Part shown: positions 1 through 10,643 of the stretch, piece after piece | Numbering within the stretch: the stretch's first letter is position 1 | Layout of the letters: every line of letters begins with the position of its first letter | DNA from: Dermacentor variabilis | Taxonomy: Eukaryota; Arthropoda; Arachnida; Ixodida; Ixodidae | Assembly: GCF_050947875.1 (NCBI RefSeq) | Contig: NC_134572.1 | Coordinates: 120,771,105 to 120,835,104, forward strand | Direction: 5' to 3' | DNA: 64,000 nucleotides | Notes under the pieces: model-generated | The model's input: only the letters and a program-made list of their open reading frames with translations | Told to the model about the DNA's origin: nothing | The model's database searches: none | Made by a program: the position numbers and the translations under genes

Positions 1-1182
1 CAATTGCTTCCACCCTAAGAAACATGGCTTCCATAAAGATCTATCTTGTAAATAGAGGCAATTAGGTCTATTTGTAAATGATATGAGCTCTAACCTTGAT
101 ATAAACACACCAGCTGATGCCCTCTTTCTAGATTTAGAAAAGACATTTGACAAAGTTCAGTATCACCGGCTTCTCCTGAAGCTTTCTCGCTTGCATCTTA
201 ATCCTCTTGTTTTATACTGAATATGTCATTTCTTAACTAACACACAACAGTTTGTCTATGCTAACCACTCCACCTCTAAAAGCCCCGCTTTTTCCAGAGT
301 ACCCCAAGGCACGGTCCTCGGGCCCCTTCTCTCCCTCATGTAACTTACCAGCTAAACTTTCTTCTAAAATTCTCGTTCTTGCTGACGATTGCATCATAAA
401 TCGCTCAATCCTTACTAGTTCCGCTAACCGTGCATTGCAAGATGATCTTGACAAAGTTACCACTTGGTGAAACATGTTGGTAATGTTACTGAACACTACG
501 AGGACTTTGCAACTACCTTTTCAACGGCAGAAGCTTTACCATACTTCGAAGTACGTTCTATCTGCAACTCGGAAATTTCATCTGTAGAATCATAAAAGTA
601 CTTGTACCTTACAGTTTCAAATAATTTTCTTTGAATTATCATATTACGGGCATCACAAGCGAAGCCAATCACACGCTTGGTTACTTCCACTGTAACTTGC
701 GCTTCGTACTCCCATCCTTCAAAACACTAACTTATCTAACCTTTGTCAGACCTAAGCTAGAATACGCATGCTCTGTTTGGGACCTAAACCAAACCGCCTT
801 TTCTAACAGCCGAGAAGCAGTTCGAAATCATGCAGCTCGTTTTATTTATCCTCATTATTCATATCAGAGTAGTGCCTATCAGCTAAAATTAAGTGCAGGA
901 CATTGCAATCTACATATAAGGCGTCATGTTTTTAGAATATGTCTTTATCACAAATTTTATTATTGTGCTTCTAGTATTCAGCCGTCATTCCAGCTCACCG
1001 TCAATGTTGCCGATTACATCACGAAAAATCTGTGGAATTCGCCTGCCCGAACCACTGCACACTCTCATTCCTTTTTTATGAAGACGGCCCGGGACTGGGA
1101 AGGACCTTTGCGCCGAAGCCGTGCACCACTCCTATCAAGATCATTTCAAGGCTACCATTCAGTCCAGAATACAGTGAAGTGA
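1..1182 (+). pseudogene. LINE reverse transcriptase ORF2, decayed C-terminal half
   Basis: In the family ORF2 copies its own RNA at a nicked target. Here motifs A, B and C of the polymerase are split between frames with a stop near 220 and more between 350 and 630, so no functional enzyme can be made. The longest clean piece is 631-1182 (183 codons), the thumb and C-terminal region, which ends with a stop just before the AT-rich tail. The first aspartate of motif A and the DD pair of motif C are retained, so decay is by indels and nonsense changes rather than active-site substitution. Confidence 0.8.
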
Positions 1183-1230
1183 TCACTCAACCCTCATGCA
1201 ATACCCCACAACGGGGCCTTCAGGGGAAGA

Positions 1231-1274
1231 ATAAATAAATAAATAAATAAATAATAAATAAATAAATAAATAAC
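1231..1274 (+). repeat. (AATA)n microsatellite, LINE 3' tail
   Basis: About ten AAAT/AATA units with one short unit in the middle, directly after the end of the LINE coding region. Simple-repeat tails of this kind are usual for CR1-like LINEs, so it most likely marks the element's 3' terminus. Confidence 0.9.
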
Positions 1275-1520
1275 TTTAATGAAGACTCATTTACTGATTA
1301 GGCCGAATGAAAAAAAATAATCTCAGTATCTCCAAGCGACGAAAAGCAGCATTACCTTGGTTCGGTCGAGCTACGTGCCACTCGCCTATTTTTAATGTTT
1401 GGCGGTCGGCGGACCTTGGATCTGAGTGGTGGCACGCCGCCCGCGTTGCTTCTGAGTGGTGCTGGCTAACCCTCTTAGGGCTAGATCTAGTAAACATAAA
1501 TACCCAAGTTAGTGGAGGAA

Positions 1521-1665
1521 TTGAGAGCCGTCGCCATAGCACAACCGGTTGTGCAACGCACGTGCAATGCGGAGGTTGTGGGTTGGGCTCCCACCGGCGT
1601 CTTTTCGTCTAATTTCATTTCTCTTTACTTCATTATTTTCTAGATTCCAATTTAAAACCACTGTT
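1521..1665 (+). mobile_element. tRNA-derived SINE (tick type)
   Basis: The stretch GGAGGTTGTGGGTTGGGCTC at 1570-1589 resembles a pol III B box with its flanks (GGTTCRANNCC-type, one base off), and the sequence before it resembles a tRNA 5' half. The following TCATTTCTCTTTACTTCATT (1614-1633) and AT-rich end match what I remember of tick tRNA-derived SINEs (Ruka-like). The assignment to that family is from memory, not a search. A box and exact 5' end are uncertain and no target-site duplication was found. Confidence 0.55.
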
Positions 1666-2600
1666 TATTTTCACGATGCTCTCCTTCTCTTCATTGTCTA
1701 TGGGTTTTATGTGGTCACTGTACGCTAAGAAAAACATAACAATATAACCGACAAATTATGTTTTCGCAAGGCAGAGTTGTTGCAAATGCTATCGCAAGGT
1801 GCAAAGTGACCTGGTATACGTACGTTGAAAGGCAAGAAACATTTCATCTAAGAATAAACTTGGAAACCCTAAGCAACACCTGTAACAGCTTAAATATTTG
1901 ACACTTAAAGTGATCACAATGTTCTTTGTCGGCATCATAACGTTACTGCTTCCTTGAAGCAAACTAAGCTTTGAGCCCCAAATTTTTCTTAACCCGGCAC
2001 TGGATAATACATACTTTTGTTTAAAGCATGGAATTATTTCATGGCCGCCAGGAATATCTTGAGGTTGATTTCACGGGGAAACACGTCTTCTGCATTTACA
2101 GGACTAATGTTTTAAATGAAAGAATTAACTGCATGTTTTAAAGATTACCGTAAGGTCTACCGGGAAATGCTTGCTGCGAACGTAATGCCCGAAGGCAAGC
2201 TTTCTGGTTAGAAACGCGGCCTCTTGTTATTGTTTCGCACTTTTAGTATTTCATTCTGAGAAGAGCTAACATAAGGAATTTGCGCTGTCGGTGTTATTTT
2301 TTTTTACATTTGTTTGGGGGCTGCCGTTCTCAAAGTCCCAAGAAATAACTTTTTAAAGATTGAAATACAAGGTATGAGCAACTTTGGTGGTAGAAGAGTG
2401 GTCGGGTATGCACGGTTCGGTATTTGGTTCGTATTTTTTTTTTCGAAATATGGTGTTTCTTTTACTCGAACAATCGTCTTAAATTAGATTCGGAAGTTTT
2501 ACAATTCGAACACTGCTATATTTTGAGCACTATGTGGCTACACCATCTCTATGGTGCCCTGTATGATCATGTCCTATGTGATTCAGCAGTCATAAATATG
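1666..2600. other. No recognisable feature
   Basis: AT-rich sequence with only short random open frames. I see no RT, transposase, repeat or RNA signature. It may hold the far 3' UTR of the minus-strand LINE that follows. Confidence 0.5.
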
Positions 2601-4560
2601 TATCGGAAAGGAAAGTCATGAGCTTTAGCCCCTGGTTGGGGCCACTAAATGGGCTCAAATAATTGCAATCAACTCAAGTAACTGAAGATTTTCAAACCAA
2701 ATCATTTTATTAGTATTACAGTGTATGTTAATAACAGCACAGAGGACATACAGACGGGGGTCCGAAAATACGAGACTGCAACGGGACGCTCGTTGAACAT
2801 TACTTTGCAGCAGTGCGAACAATAGATGTATCAAGTAAGAAATAACAGTAAGCATAACGGAATAGAAAACATAAAAACCCATGAAAGCAAAAGAAGATAA
2901 AAATTGAGATATAAATACTGTATCTAATAACACAAATCTAGTACAACTCAACAAGCAAGAACAACCAAAATTTAACAGTCTTTTATGAATTCTTGCATGA
3001 GATTAAAGAAACTTCGGATTTTGAAGACGGGGGTAAATGATTCCACAAAGCGAGCGCGCAGACGGACGAATTATGATTTACCGCAATTAGTTGAAGCCTT
3101 AGGTAGCAAAAAATTATTGTTAGCAGCAAATCTGATACAGGTGGTATTTACTAAAAGCTCAGAATCGACGAAATGGTTAGTAAGTTGATTTGTAATTTGT
3201 TTATGTGAAAACAAAGTTATATTAAACTGAAACAAGTTATTAATAGTTAAAATGTTGCAACGAAAAAGAGCAGAGGCGCTGCCTTCGCAAGGACAGTTAA
3301 AAATTACTCGAATAGCTCCATTTTTGAAGCACTGAAGGGATGAAACAGGATATTAATAAGTATTTCCCCATGATAAGATGCCATAACTGATATGAGTATG
3401 AATGAACGCGAAGTAAAGACAACGAAGGGCCTGATGAGAAAAATATCAGCGTGCTTTAAGCAATGCACGAATGCCAAATGCTGCTACTGTTTTAATATGA
3501 GCAATATCGTTAACGAACTTAAGGTTGCTGTCGAGGGGAACGCCAAGGAAGGATAAATTATCACTGACACAAATGAAATTCGAGTCAATTATGATGCCTG
3601 ATAATGAGGTTAACATACGTTGAGGTGACTTAAAACCCAGAAATTTAAATTTGTTTGGATTAAGAAGGAAATAATTTTCGTGGCACCGCTAGGACACGCT
3701 GCAAAGAACAGTATTTAGTTCGGTAGTGACAGTGGTAACACATGTATCAGCAAAGGAAATAGTAGTATTGTCGGCATATAAAACGCAGTGAGCCATGTTT
3801 ATACTATCAGGAAGATCATTGATGTAATGTAAAAAAAACTAATGGACCAAGTAATGGAGCCTTGAGGCACATCCCTTGGTTAACTGTTTTAGTAGCGGAG
3901 AAACAACCTTAAATGTATAATGTGTTCTTCCTGTTTAACAGGTAACTTTTCAGAAGATGAGGGCTAGACCTGAAATATCGTACGGTTAGAGTTTGTAAAA
4001 GAAAACAAGACGAGTTGATTTATTATGTACATTTGTGAAGTCCAAAAAACCGCGCCAACTACACATCCTGACTCAATAAAGCATCTGATATAGTCATTTA
4101 GGGAAAGCAGGGCAAGGAGTGGAACTCCCAGCTCAAAAACTAAATTGCCATGGCCTCAGTAAATTAAATTTTTGCAGGTATTTGTTAAGGGGAATTATAA
4201 ATAATTTTTCGATAACTTTACTAAGGGAAGAGAGAATACGCATAGGAGGGCAGTTGGAAACTGGCAGTCTATCGCCCTTTTTATAGATCGGAAGAACTTT
4301 AGCTACTTATAAAAAAATTAGGTAAATTCCCTCCTTGAACGCAAGGTTTATAATTACAGAAAGTGGTTCAAAAATGACATCGACTATAAGTTACAAGTGC
4401 CGTGACGAAATTCTATCTGTACCGGGGCTGGTCTCTAAGATTTTTCACTGCGGTCGACAGATCAACAAGGGTCACGGGAAAAATAAAATGAAAAAGGGGT
4501 TAGAACAACTTAGGTTACAATATGAATGCTGTGATTTTGCCTGAATATTTTGAAAAAGTA
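2600..4560 (-). mobile_element. CR1-like LINE remnant (copy nearer the window start)
   Basis: Read on the minus strand from about 4440 downward, the region shows the full order of a CR1/L2-like reverse transcriptase followed by its C-terminal region and probable 3' UTR, all broken by stops. Visible landmarks are KVLPIYKKGDR (near 4300), SSLSKVIEKL (near 4225), PQGSIT (near 3875), a YADD-type box decayed to YADN (near 3785), FLGVPLDSNLKF (near 3550) and FAANNNFLLPK (near 3115). Its 3' limit is a guess. It abuts another LINE remnant in the same orientation at about 4560. Confidence 0.75.
2985..4440 (-). pseudogene. LINE reverse transcriptase, heavily decayed
   Basis: The polymerase domain of a CR1-like ORF2 survives only as short conserved blocks scattered over three frames. 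Motif C is altered (second aspartate read as asparagine), which together with the many stops rules out activity. The C-terminal block with FAANNNFLLPK and the following serine/arginine-rich stretch is typical of the end of these proteins, so the reading direction and domain order are secure even though no open frame longer than about 70 codons remains. Confidence 0.7.
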
Positions 4561-5760
4561 GTCACTACTACTTACGGTGTATATTGTGAATTTACAATTA
4601 CAAACTTCAGAGAGGAAAGTGTTAATACTGTAATAAAACTGTAAATGTTTTTTTTATGTTTCATTCTCATGAAAACCATTCTTTCAACGTCTATCACCAT
4701 CTGAGATTCATGACACCAAGAATAAATTTTCTGAAGGGCACTGTTCAGCAATACTTTATTCGAGTTGGCAATAATTTCGGAGTTCGAAACACAATCGTTG
4801 GGAAAAAGTTTAATATGAACTGCAATACCTCGTACAATATCATTGATTAGGAGGATAAAAAGTGGCTCCATCGCAGAGCAGCGGGGTACTCCGGAATCCA
4901 CAGTTACTGATGCAGATACGCTGTTACGAATACAAACAAACTGTTTGCTGTAGGTTAGCCATGCAGTGGTTCATTCAGTTAGCTGATTATTTTTGAAAAC
5001 ATTATGTAATTTATAGAGTAGTTTTTAGTGCGGAACTTTGTCAGATGCTTTTGAAAAATCTATGAACATAGCAACAATTTGTGTAGCATTGTTATTTGTT
5101 TTTGCAAGATGGTTGATTGTTTCCATCAGCTGAGTACACGTCCAGAATCCTTTTATGAAACCGTGACCATAATTGGTTAAAGAATTACGGTTATCAAGAA
5201 AATTTAGCATTTGATTGTGTATGATGTCTTCGAGTAGTTTGCCACTTGTGGATGTTAATGAAACCGGGCGATAGTTGTTAATGTTGTTTCTCGTTCCACT
5301 TTTATGTAACGCTTTGATTTGGGCTGTCACCCAGTCATTAGATAGTTCACCATCGCATAATTATTTATTAAGTAAAACGTGCGAATACTTAGACGCCCAC
5401 TCGGCATATTTTTGAACAAACGAATTTTGGTTGTTGTCTGGCCCCGGTGACTTCTTTACATTCCATTTTAACAGCATGTTGAAGATACCTTGTTATGATA
5501 TTATGAGGTCTGGTATACGTGGCAAGGAGACATCAAAAATAAAAAAAAACGATGGCACCATCATCTTTAGTAAAAATAGATTTGAAGTGGTCGTTAAATG
5601 AGTTGGATATTAATTCAAAATTTGTTACCTGTACCGCGTTATATCTCGAAAGTCCCTGTACAAGGACTTAGGTTAAATAGTTCTCCAAACTTTTCCGGTG
5701 ATGCTATGATGAAAGTGGGTACTGATTTCCCGTAGTAACGTGTTTTGTCTATGACCACTT
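4561..5760 (-). mobile_element. CR1-like LINE remnant (upstream copy)
   Basis: A second minus-strand LINE fragment carrying RT motifs 0 to C but not the thumb or 3' end. From high to low coordinate: SNSFNDHFKSIFT (linker before RT, near 5605), NYRPVSLTSTSGKLLE (5250-5225), FIDFSKASDKVPH (5064-5026), SGVPRCSAMEPL (4900-4865), LFPNDC (near 4807). It stops at about 4560 where the other copy begins, so it is truncated at its 3' end or interrupted there. The two copies are too different to be a simple recent duplication. Confidence 0.8.
4572..5330 (-). pseudogene. LINE reverse transcriptase core, two open pieces
   Basis: Two open stretches, 5025-5330 and 4572-4901, hold the fingers and palm of a CR1-like reverse transcriptase. 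The first has the NYRPVSLT block and motif A (FIDFSKASDKV, catalytic aspartate kept). The second has motif B (SGVPRCSAMEPLFILLINDI, normally SGVPQGSVLGPLLFLLFIND) and motif C decayed to FPNDC, so the first aspartate of the DD pair is lost. The gap between them contains several stops. Non-functional. Confidence 0.8.
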
Positions 5761-6520
5761 GATTCTTAATTGCAGAGGACAAGGACAAACCTGAATCTTA
5801 ATTTTCTCAACGCGAAGCGTTGGAGCAAGGTTTTCGTCTACTTAAGTCTCTTTAGCCGCCTCCGTAATTTCAGTTTCTCTCTGGAAATGCACGCATTCTT
5901 AGTTTTGGTTTCTTAACAATGTTTGGCACAAAACGCATACAGCTGTTCAACTCTTAAATGAGTTCGAAAGGATGAAACAAGAAGCTGCACCCACACGCGC
6001 ACTCTCGCTGTCCGATTTTAAAATCGGGGAAGCGGACGACAGCTCGGCGCGGATTCTGGGCAGCAAATACAAGCGATGAATTCGATGTCCGTTGAGCTAC
6101 TCGACCTTGTGACGCGACGGGGGAGCACAAGCGTTTCTGCTGGAAACAAAGGAAATAAAAGAAAAAAATAAACATAGGCTCCGCCGATGGAGAATGTGCG
6201 CTAGGATTCAATGCCCAAATTACCAGCGCGGTACACACACAGTTGCACATACCCGTCGACTCAAAGTGAAATCCAAGAGGGTCATGGAAGTGTGGCAGGT
6301 GCCTAGTTTCACGTTCCCAGTAATCCAAGTTGGCATGAACGAGGTTCATTGAACGGCGGAACGTAATTTGTAGCACACGCTCTGTAATATAGGTTGGCGG
6401 AAGTACGGCACATATGCAATTTCAGATTCACATGATCCAAATTCGCCCGACGAATGCCTTCGAATCCGGTTCCCTGATATCACACAGCAGCGGGATGCTG
6501 TGACCCAGTGGACCATAGAC
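5761..6520. other. No gene recognised; possible tRNA-like stretch
   Basis: No protein signature. On the minus strand, GAGTAGCTCAACGGACATCG (near 6100-6080) has the shape of a pol III A box, and the flank reads like other tRNA-derived repeats, but there is no convincing B box. I do not call it a tRNA. The rest is unremarkable. Confidence 0.35.
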
Positions 6521-7006
6521 TATCCAGTGATCCAAGTTGGCGGGAAAACGGTAGACATAGACCGAAAAACAGGCAGCCATACGTACAGACAGCACTTCGT
6601 AAGTGCTTGAAGTGCCCTAAGAATGCTAATCACAAAAAATTATAATCGCATTGAAACAGGCACACGTTCTATCCGGCCCTCCGACGTTTCCAGTCACTGT
6701 ACAGGCGCAACTGTACAGGTTGTCCTGCAAAGCTCACAGATTATTTCTACTACTGCATTCGCGTTGTCGCAATCTACGACGCAATGACGCTACCGACAGG
6801 CATATATACATCCACGTATTATGATACCATAGAATATTCAATGATCCAAGTTGGCGGGAAAACAGATGCACAGACAGAAAAACAGGCAGCCATACATAAA
6901 GAAAGCACGTGGAAAGTGCTTGAAGTGCCTTAAAAATGCGTTGTCGCAATCTACGATGCAATGATGCCACCGACAGGCACATATACCTCCACGGACTATG
7001 ATGTAA
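6521..7006. repeat. Decayed tandem repeat, period about 177 bp
   Basis: Two modules recur. Module M (GCGTTGTCGCAATCTACGA start) occurs at 6761-6828 and 6938-7006. Module N (ATCCAAGTTGGCGGGAAAAC, then AAAAACAGGCAGCCATAC and GTGCTTGAAGTGCC) occurs at 6521-6626 and 6834-6938. M to M is 177 bp. A weaker echo of the N start (TAATCCAAGTTGGC) is at 6318. This looks like an eroded satellite-type array or internally repetitive element with no coding content. Confidence 0.75.
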
Positions 7007-7860
7007 TAACCAGCTTCGTGACCAGATGCGATGAACACTTCTTCCTTCGAATATGGGAGGTGGCGGAATGAAACACCTTGCGATGTATATGTGAACCCAC
7101 TACCGGTGAAACTGTGATTACATGCAGCTGCGCTTGGCGTTTCTGCGTGGAGCGTGTATGTAGCCGCATGGCGAACTAGCCCTGCAGGTAGTTGATAATA
7201 GTGCAGGCTGTTCGACACGGTGTCACTTTGATTCCGGCTGCGGAGTCGAATCTCGGCAGAACAATGTGCGTGGCATTAATATGGGCAGGAGAGACTTGGG
7301 GTGGGAAAAGGTGTTAAGGGTTTGGTGCCGCGCAAACGACAAACGTCTCTGTTGAGAAAAAAAAACACGCAACAACAAAATAATTTGGCTCGCTGGTTCT
7401 CCCAAGCCCCGCCAGCGACAGACAGGCCATGTTTGAACGCTAACGTTTCAAACGCAGCCTTCTGTGGTGGTTCATCGGTTTAGCATTACTGCTGAAACGC
7501 GATGGTGCGAAATAAGGCGAGAATGTCGGCAAGTGTTGAAGAGAGGTCAAGTACATAGGTCCTGTGGCCGACGCTGTGGACATAGGTCCTGAGCTGTCAG
7601 GCGTCTGCACGTATAAGCGAGATGCTTGATCGTCAATCGTTATAGCGTGATTCGTGTCTGAAATATTGGGCGTGGACTCCGTCACATTAAATACAGTCCT
7701 CTCTACGGTGTCATTCTACGGCTGGTGCCGTTTCTCACGATATGAGAAGGTGAACAAATTGTCTTATGTGCCGACTGTCACCTTCCTCGAACTGTGCCAA
7801 CATTCTTTCCCCTCCTTAGTTGCTTAGATTTTATTGGGTTCGGCTGCTAATCACGAATCA
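7007..7860. other. No recognisable feature
   Basis: Short random open frames on both strands, none with a known motif. No element termini identified. Confidence 0.5.
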
Positions 7861-7909
7861 CCGCGCGGTGGTCAGCTGCCCTGACCACCGCGCGGCGCAC
7901 TTCGGTGCG
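7861..7909. repeat. Two adjacent perfect hairpins
   Basis: 7861-7875 and 7881-7895 are perfect 15-bp inverted repeats (CCGCGCGGTGGTCAG) around a 5-base loop. Immediately after, CGCAC-TTCG-GTGCG (7896-7909) forms a second hairpin with a TTCG tetraloop. The structure is GC-rich in an AT-richer setting. It may be the end of an inverted-repeat element or a structured transcript; the sequence alone does not decide. Confidence 0.7.
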
Positions 7910-8844
7910 TGTTCGGTTTGCTCTGGCCGACTGGATTTTCGCCTGGCAGAGTTTTAGACGCTTTCTGGCTAGCAGACGAGAAAAAGAAACAATGGTCGCT
8001 CGCCGCCATCACTGTGGGGACTCAACCGATTGCACCGCGTTCACTTGAGGGCAACCTCCCCGGAAAGTCTTGGCTCGCCGGTGTAGGATGCCGAGCAGTA
8101 TGCGTATGGTTCTTTGTGGACCAAGCGTCTCACGTGCGCAAAGGAGGCATTCAATTGTGGCCAATCTTCCTTGGGGCTTTTCAATTTCGGTGCCCCCGTC
8201 CAACAAAAAGAAAAATACATTGTTGCGGCGCAGCGAATTGTTGCATGGTAAAAGTTCGATTTTGTTACTTCTTCCTTTGCGCACAGTAATGGGCCACGGG
8301 ACGCTTCAGTTACCGGATAGTCTTATTATATATATAGTATTGCGATAGCAATTATATGGACACTCTATGCGCATTCCTGCCCCCACCGTCGCCCTCATGC
8401 TTCGTGTAAAGTCCAAGGGCTATAACATCGTTACCGAGCGCCGCATGCTGTATGTGCGAGTGAAAGCGTACGGAAGGGGGGGCTGGAATGGGGAAGCCGA
8501 CGATGGTGACTCAGTCTTGTGTGCGCAAAGGAGAAAAGCGGAGAGCAAGCTAGTCATCTTCCGTCGCGCGTGATACACCGGGGGGAGTGGATGGAATGGG
8601 GGCGGAATCTAGGATTCTGTGAATCTGTGATTACGCAACAAGTTTGCTTCGTTTGACGCAATATACACCGTGACTTTTTCTTAGCTACGTACATTTATTG
8701 GAGACTTATACGTATATTTAAATATCTTGTTGGGATATTTTGCGTATACGTCTAGTAAACTTTGTTTCCAGTGACACTTTTTTGCCCTTTATCAAGTGCT
8801 ATCTTCGCATTTGTATATCCCATTGTATCTTCGCATTTATAATG
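7910..8844. other. No recognisable feature
   Basis: Open frames up to 126 codons overlap one another on both strands (7909-8573) with no recognisable domain, initiation context or splice structure. Not supported as genes. Confidence 0.45.
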
Positions 8845-8873
8845 TACGAGGGGGAGTCATATGAAAGTGAGCC
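8845..8873 (+). repeat. mariner left terminal inverted repeat
   Basis: 29 bp pairing with 10104-10132; about 23 of 29 positions match, including a perfect 12-base inner block ATGAAAGTGAGC. This is where the transposase would bind. Confidence 0.85.
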
Positions 8874-9042
8874 TACCCAGCCCGCGCAATAATGGTTCGG
8901 TTCATTATCTGCGAGGCATGTGCGTAGAAGAGAGGGATGTCTCATTTACAAAAGTGACACGCAGGTAGGAGGATAAAGGTTCTGTAATGCTCTCATCCAT
9001 TCGGTTGAACATGGTTGCGTGACATATTGGAAACTCTAAAAG

Positions 9043-10073
9043 TTGAACAGCATGGTGCCGTCAGGTTTTGACAGCTGAAGGTATCTCGTAAAAAGAAATT
9101 AGTCGCCGTATGGCTGCGGTGTACGTTGAACATCGCATTTCATTGGCCACTGTGAAGCATTGGAGCAAACAGTTCAAAGGAGGACGTGAAAGTTTCAAAG
9201 ACGATCCAAGACGGGACTACAGCCATCCTGAAATCACCCTAAACAAAACTGCAAAAGTTGATGAGGTGATGAGACGAGAACGGAGGATAAGCATCGATGA
9301 ACTGGCAGAGCGTCTGAACATCAGTCACGATTCGGTTCACTCCATAATTCATGAACATCTCTGTCATCGGCTTTTGTGTGCACGATGGATGCCCAAACTT
9401 TTGAACCACCGCCAGAAGACGGAGAAGTTCGGCGCTGCCTTGACTGATCTGATCCGGTATCACAATGAGGGTGACGACTTGTCTGCAATTGTGATCGGGG
9501 ACAAACCACAGTGCCACTATTACGAGCCTGAAACACGACGGCAGAGCTTACAGTGGAAATATTCGAATTCACCACGCCCAAAGAAAGCAAAGGCCATGAT
9601 TTCCGCCGGAAAGATGTTGTTGAATTTTTTTTCGATCGTCAGCGACCATTACGGATAGAACTTGCTAAGTTTTGAGAGACTATCAATTGTTTCCGATACT
9701 GTGGAACGCTGGAACGGCTGCGTGTTGCAATCAAGAAGAAACGATGTGGAAAATTGACGAATGGGGTTGTCTTGTTCCACGACAATGCCCGTCCCCACAT
9801 CACTTATATATTTAATACAAAACTGGCAACGTCCAAGTGGGAAACTCTGCAATATCCAACACAGACCAGACATGTCGCCTTGCGATATCCTCATTTTGGG
9901 GCAACCGAAAAAAAAATTCTGAAGGGAACCACATTCGTGTAGGACGATGACGTTAAAGACTCAGTTGCAGGCTTTTTGAAGCTGCAACCCAAGGAATTTT
10001 ATGAGACCGAAATCACGCGACTTCTTAGTCAATGGGACAAATGTCTAAATGCTCAAGGAGACTACCTTTAAAT
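9043..10073 (+). pseudogene. mariner transposase, frameshifted
   Basis: A D,D34D cut-and-paste transposase of about 345 residues in the family, here in pieces. The helix-turn-helix half includes EQHGAVRF (9043), SLATVKHWSKQFKGGRES and RRISIDELAERLNISHDSV (9270-9340). The first catalytic aspartate is in VIGDKPQCH (9493-9519; family GDETW, so the following glutamate is lost), the second in VLFHDNARPH (9767-9796), the third in SPCD (about 9870) but in another frame. It ends QWDKCLNAQGDYL before a stop at 10071. Frameshifts lie near 9070, 9640, 9740, 9850 and 9915; the longest open piece is 9110-9658. Confidence 0.9.
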
Positions 10074-10103
10074 GAGGTACCCCATTCGTCACATATTCGC
10101 ATT

Positions 10104-10132
10104 GGCTCACTTTCATTGGACTCGCCCTCACA
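10104..10132 (-). repeat. mariner right terminal inverted repeat
   Basis: Reverse complement of the left end with about six mismatches, located about 30 bp after the transposase stop codon, the normal mariner arrangement. Confidence 0.85.
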
Positions 10133-10134
10133 TA

Positions 10135-10643
10135 TCTTGCAGAAGTCCTGCTTTTTATGCGTACTCTCTGTTGCGACTATAATTTCGGTGCAATTACTCA
10201 CGACACACGACCGGTGACAGCTGCTCCTCCGTAATACACTGGAACAAATGCGAGCGTAATTGATATCTTGCACTGGCCGTTGCATGCGTACATGAATGTA
10301 AACGCGGTTCTTGAATGACAAAGTTTCATTAACATATGAGTCCTCAACTTGTTCATTTCATGGCCTTTACATTTGTCATATCAGCGGCATGCACTGTTTT
10401 GCTGGTTTCGAACTGATATACTTCTAAAGTCCGTGTGATATTTCCTTTACTTATTAAATAGAGAAAAAACATGGAAGCATTGATATCAGTTATATTGGAC
10501 AATTTTTTACAATTTTTGGCTTTTATGAAGAATGATATATTTTACTTGTTTTTAAGGTGCGTAGCGTTGATGAATTTGTTTGCAGCATCTTTGGCAATGG
10601 CAATGCAATTATTATTCGTGTAGTTGATCCCTCGACAAATTGT
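10135..10643. other. No recognisable feature
   Basis: AT-rich spacer between the mariner and the TTAA-bounded element. No motif recognised. Confidence 0.5.

Larger units (their letters stand above)
1..1274 (+). mobile_element. CR1/L2-like LINE, 3' part of ORF2 and tail
   Basis: A non-LTR retrotransposon enters the window from the left and ends in an (AATA)n tail at 1231-1274. Broken reading frames carry reverse-transcriptase landmarks in the expected order: LEKTFDKV (motif A type, near 137), VPQGTVLGP (near 297) and LADDC (the YADD-type box, near 379). They are followed by the post-RT region characteristic of CR1/L2/Jockey-type LINEs (ANHTLGYFHCNL, LTYLTFVRPKLEYACSVWD) at 660-790. No RNase H domain is visible and the family normally lacks one. 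The upstream endonuclease and ORF1 lie outside the window. Confidence 0.85.
8845..10132 (+). mobile_element. mariner element with both terminal repeats
   Basis: About 1.29 kb, the usual mariner length, bounded by terminal inverted repeats: the left end starts CGAGGGGGAGTC and contains ATGAAAGTGAGCC; the right end, read on the minus strand, contains GAGTCCAATGAAAGTGAGCC. A TA dinucleotide sits at each outer edge (8845-8846 and 10133-10134 or within 2 bp), as expected for TA target duplication. The body encodes a decayed mariner transposase in the same direction. Both ends remain, so it could in principle be mobilised by a related transposase, but it cannot supply its own. Confidence 0.9.

Noticed and set aside
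6060..6120. tRNA gene on the minus strand
   Set aside because: A-box-like word only; no B box at the right distance and no cloverleaf.
7909..8348. Overlapping frames of 90-126 codons on both strands
   Set aside because: Mutually overlapping, no recognisable domain; expected by chance in a GC-richer patch.
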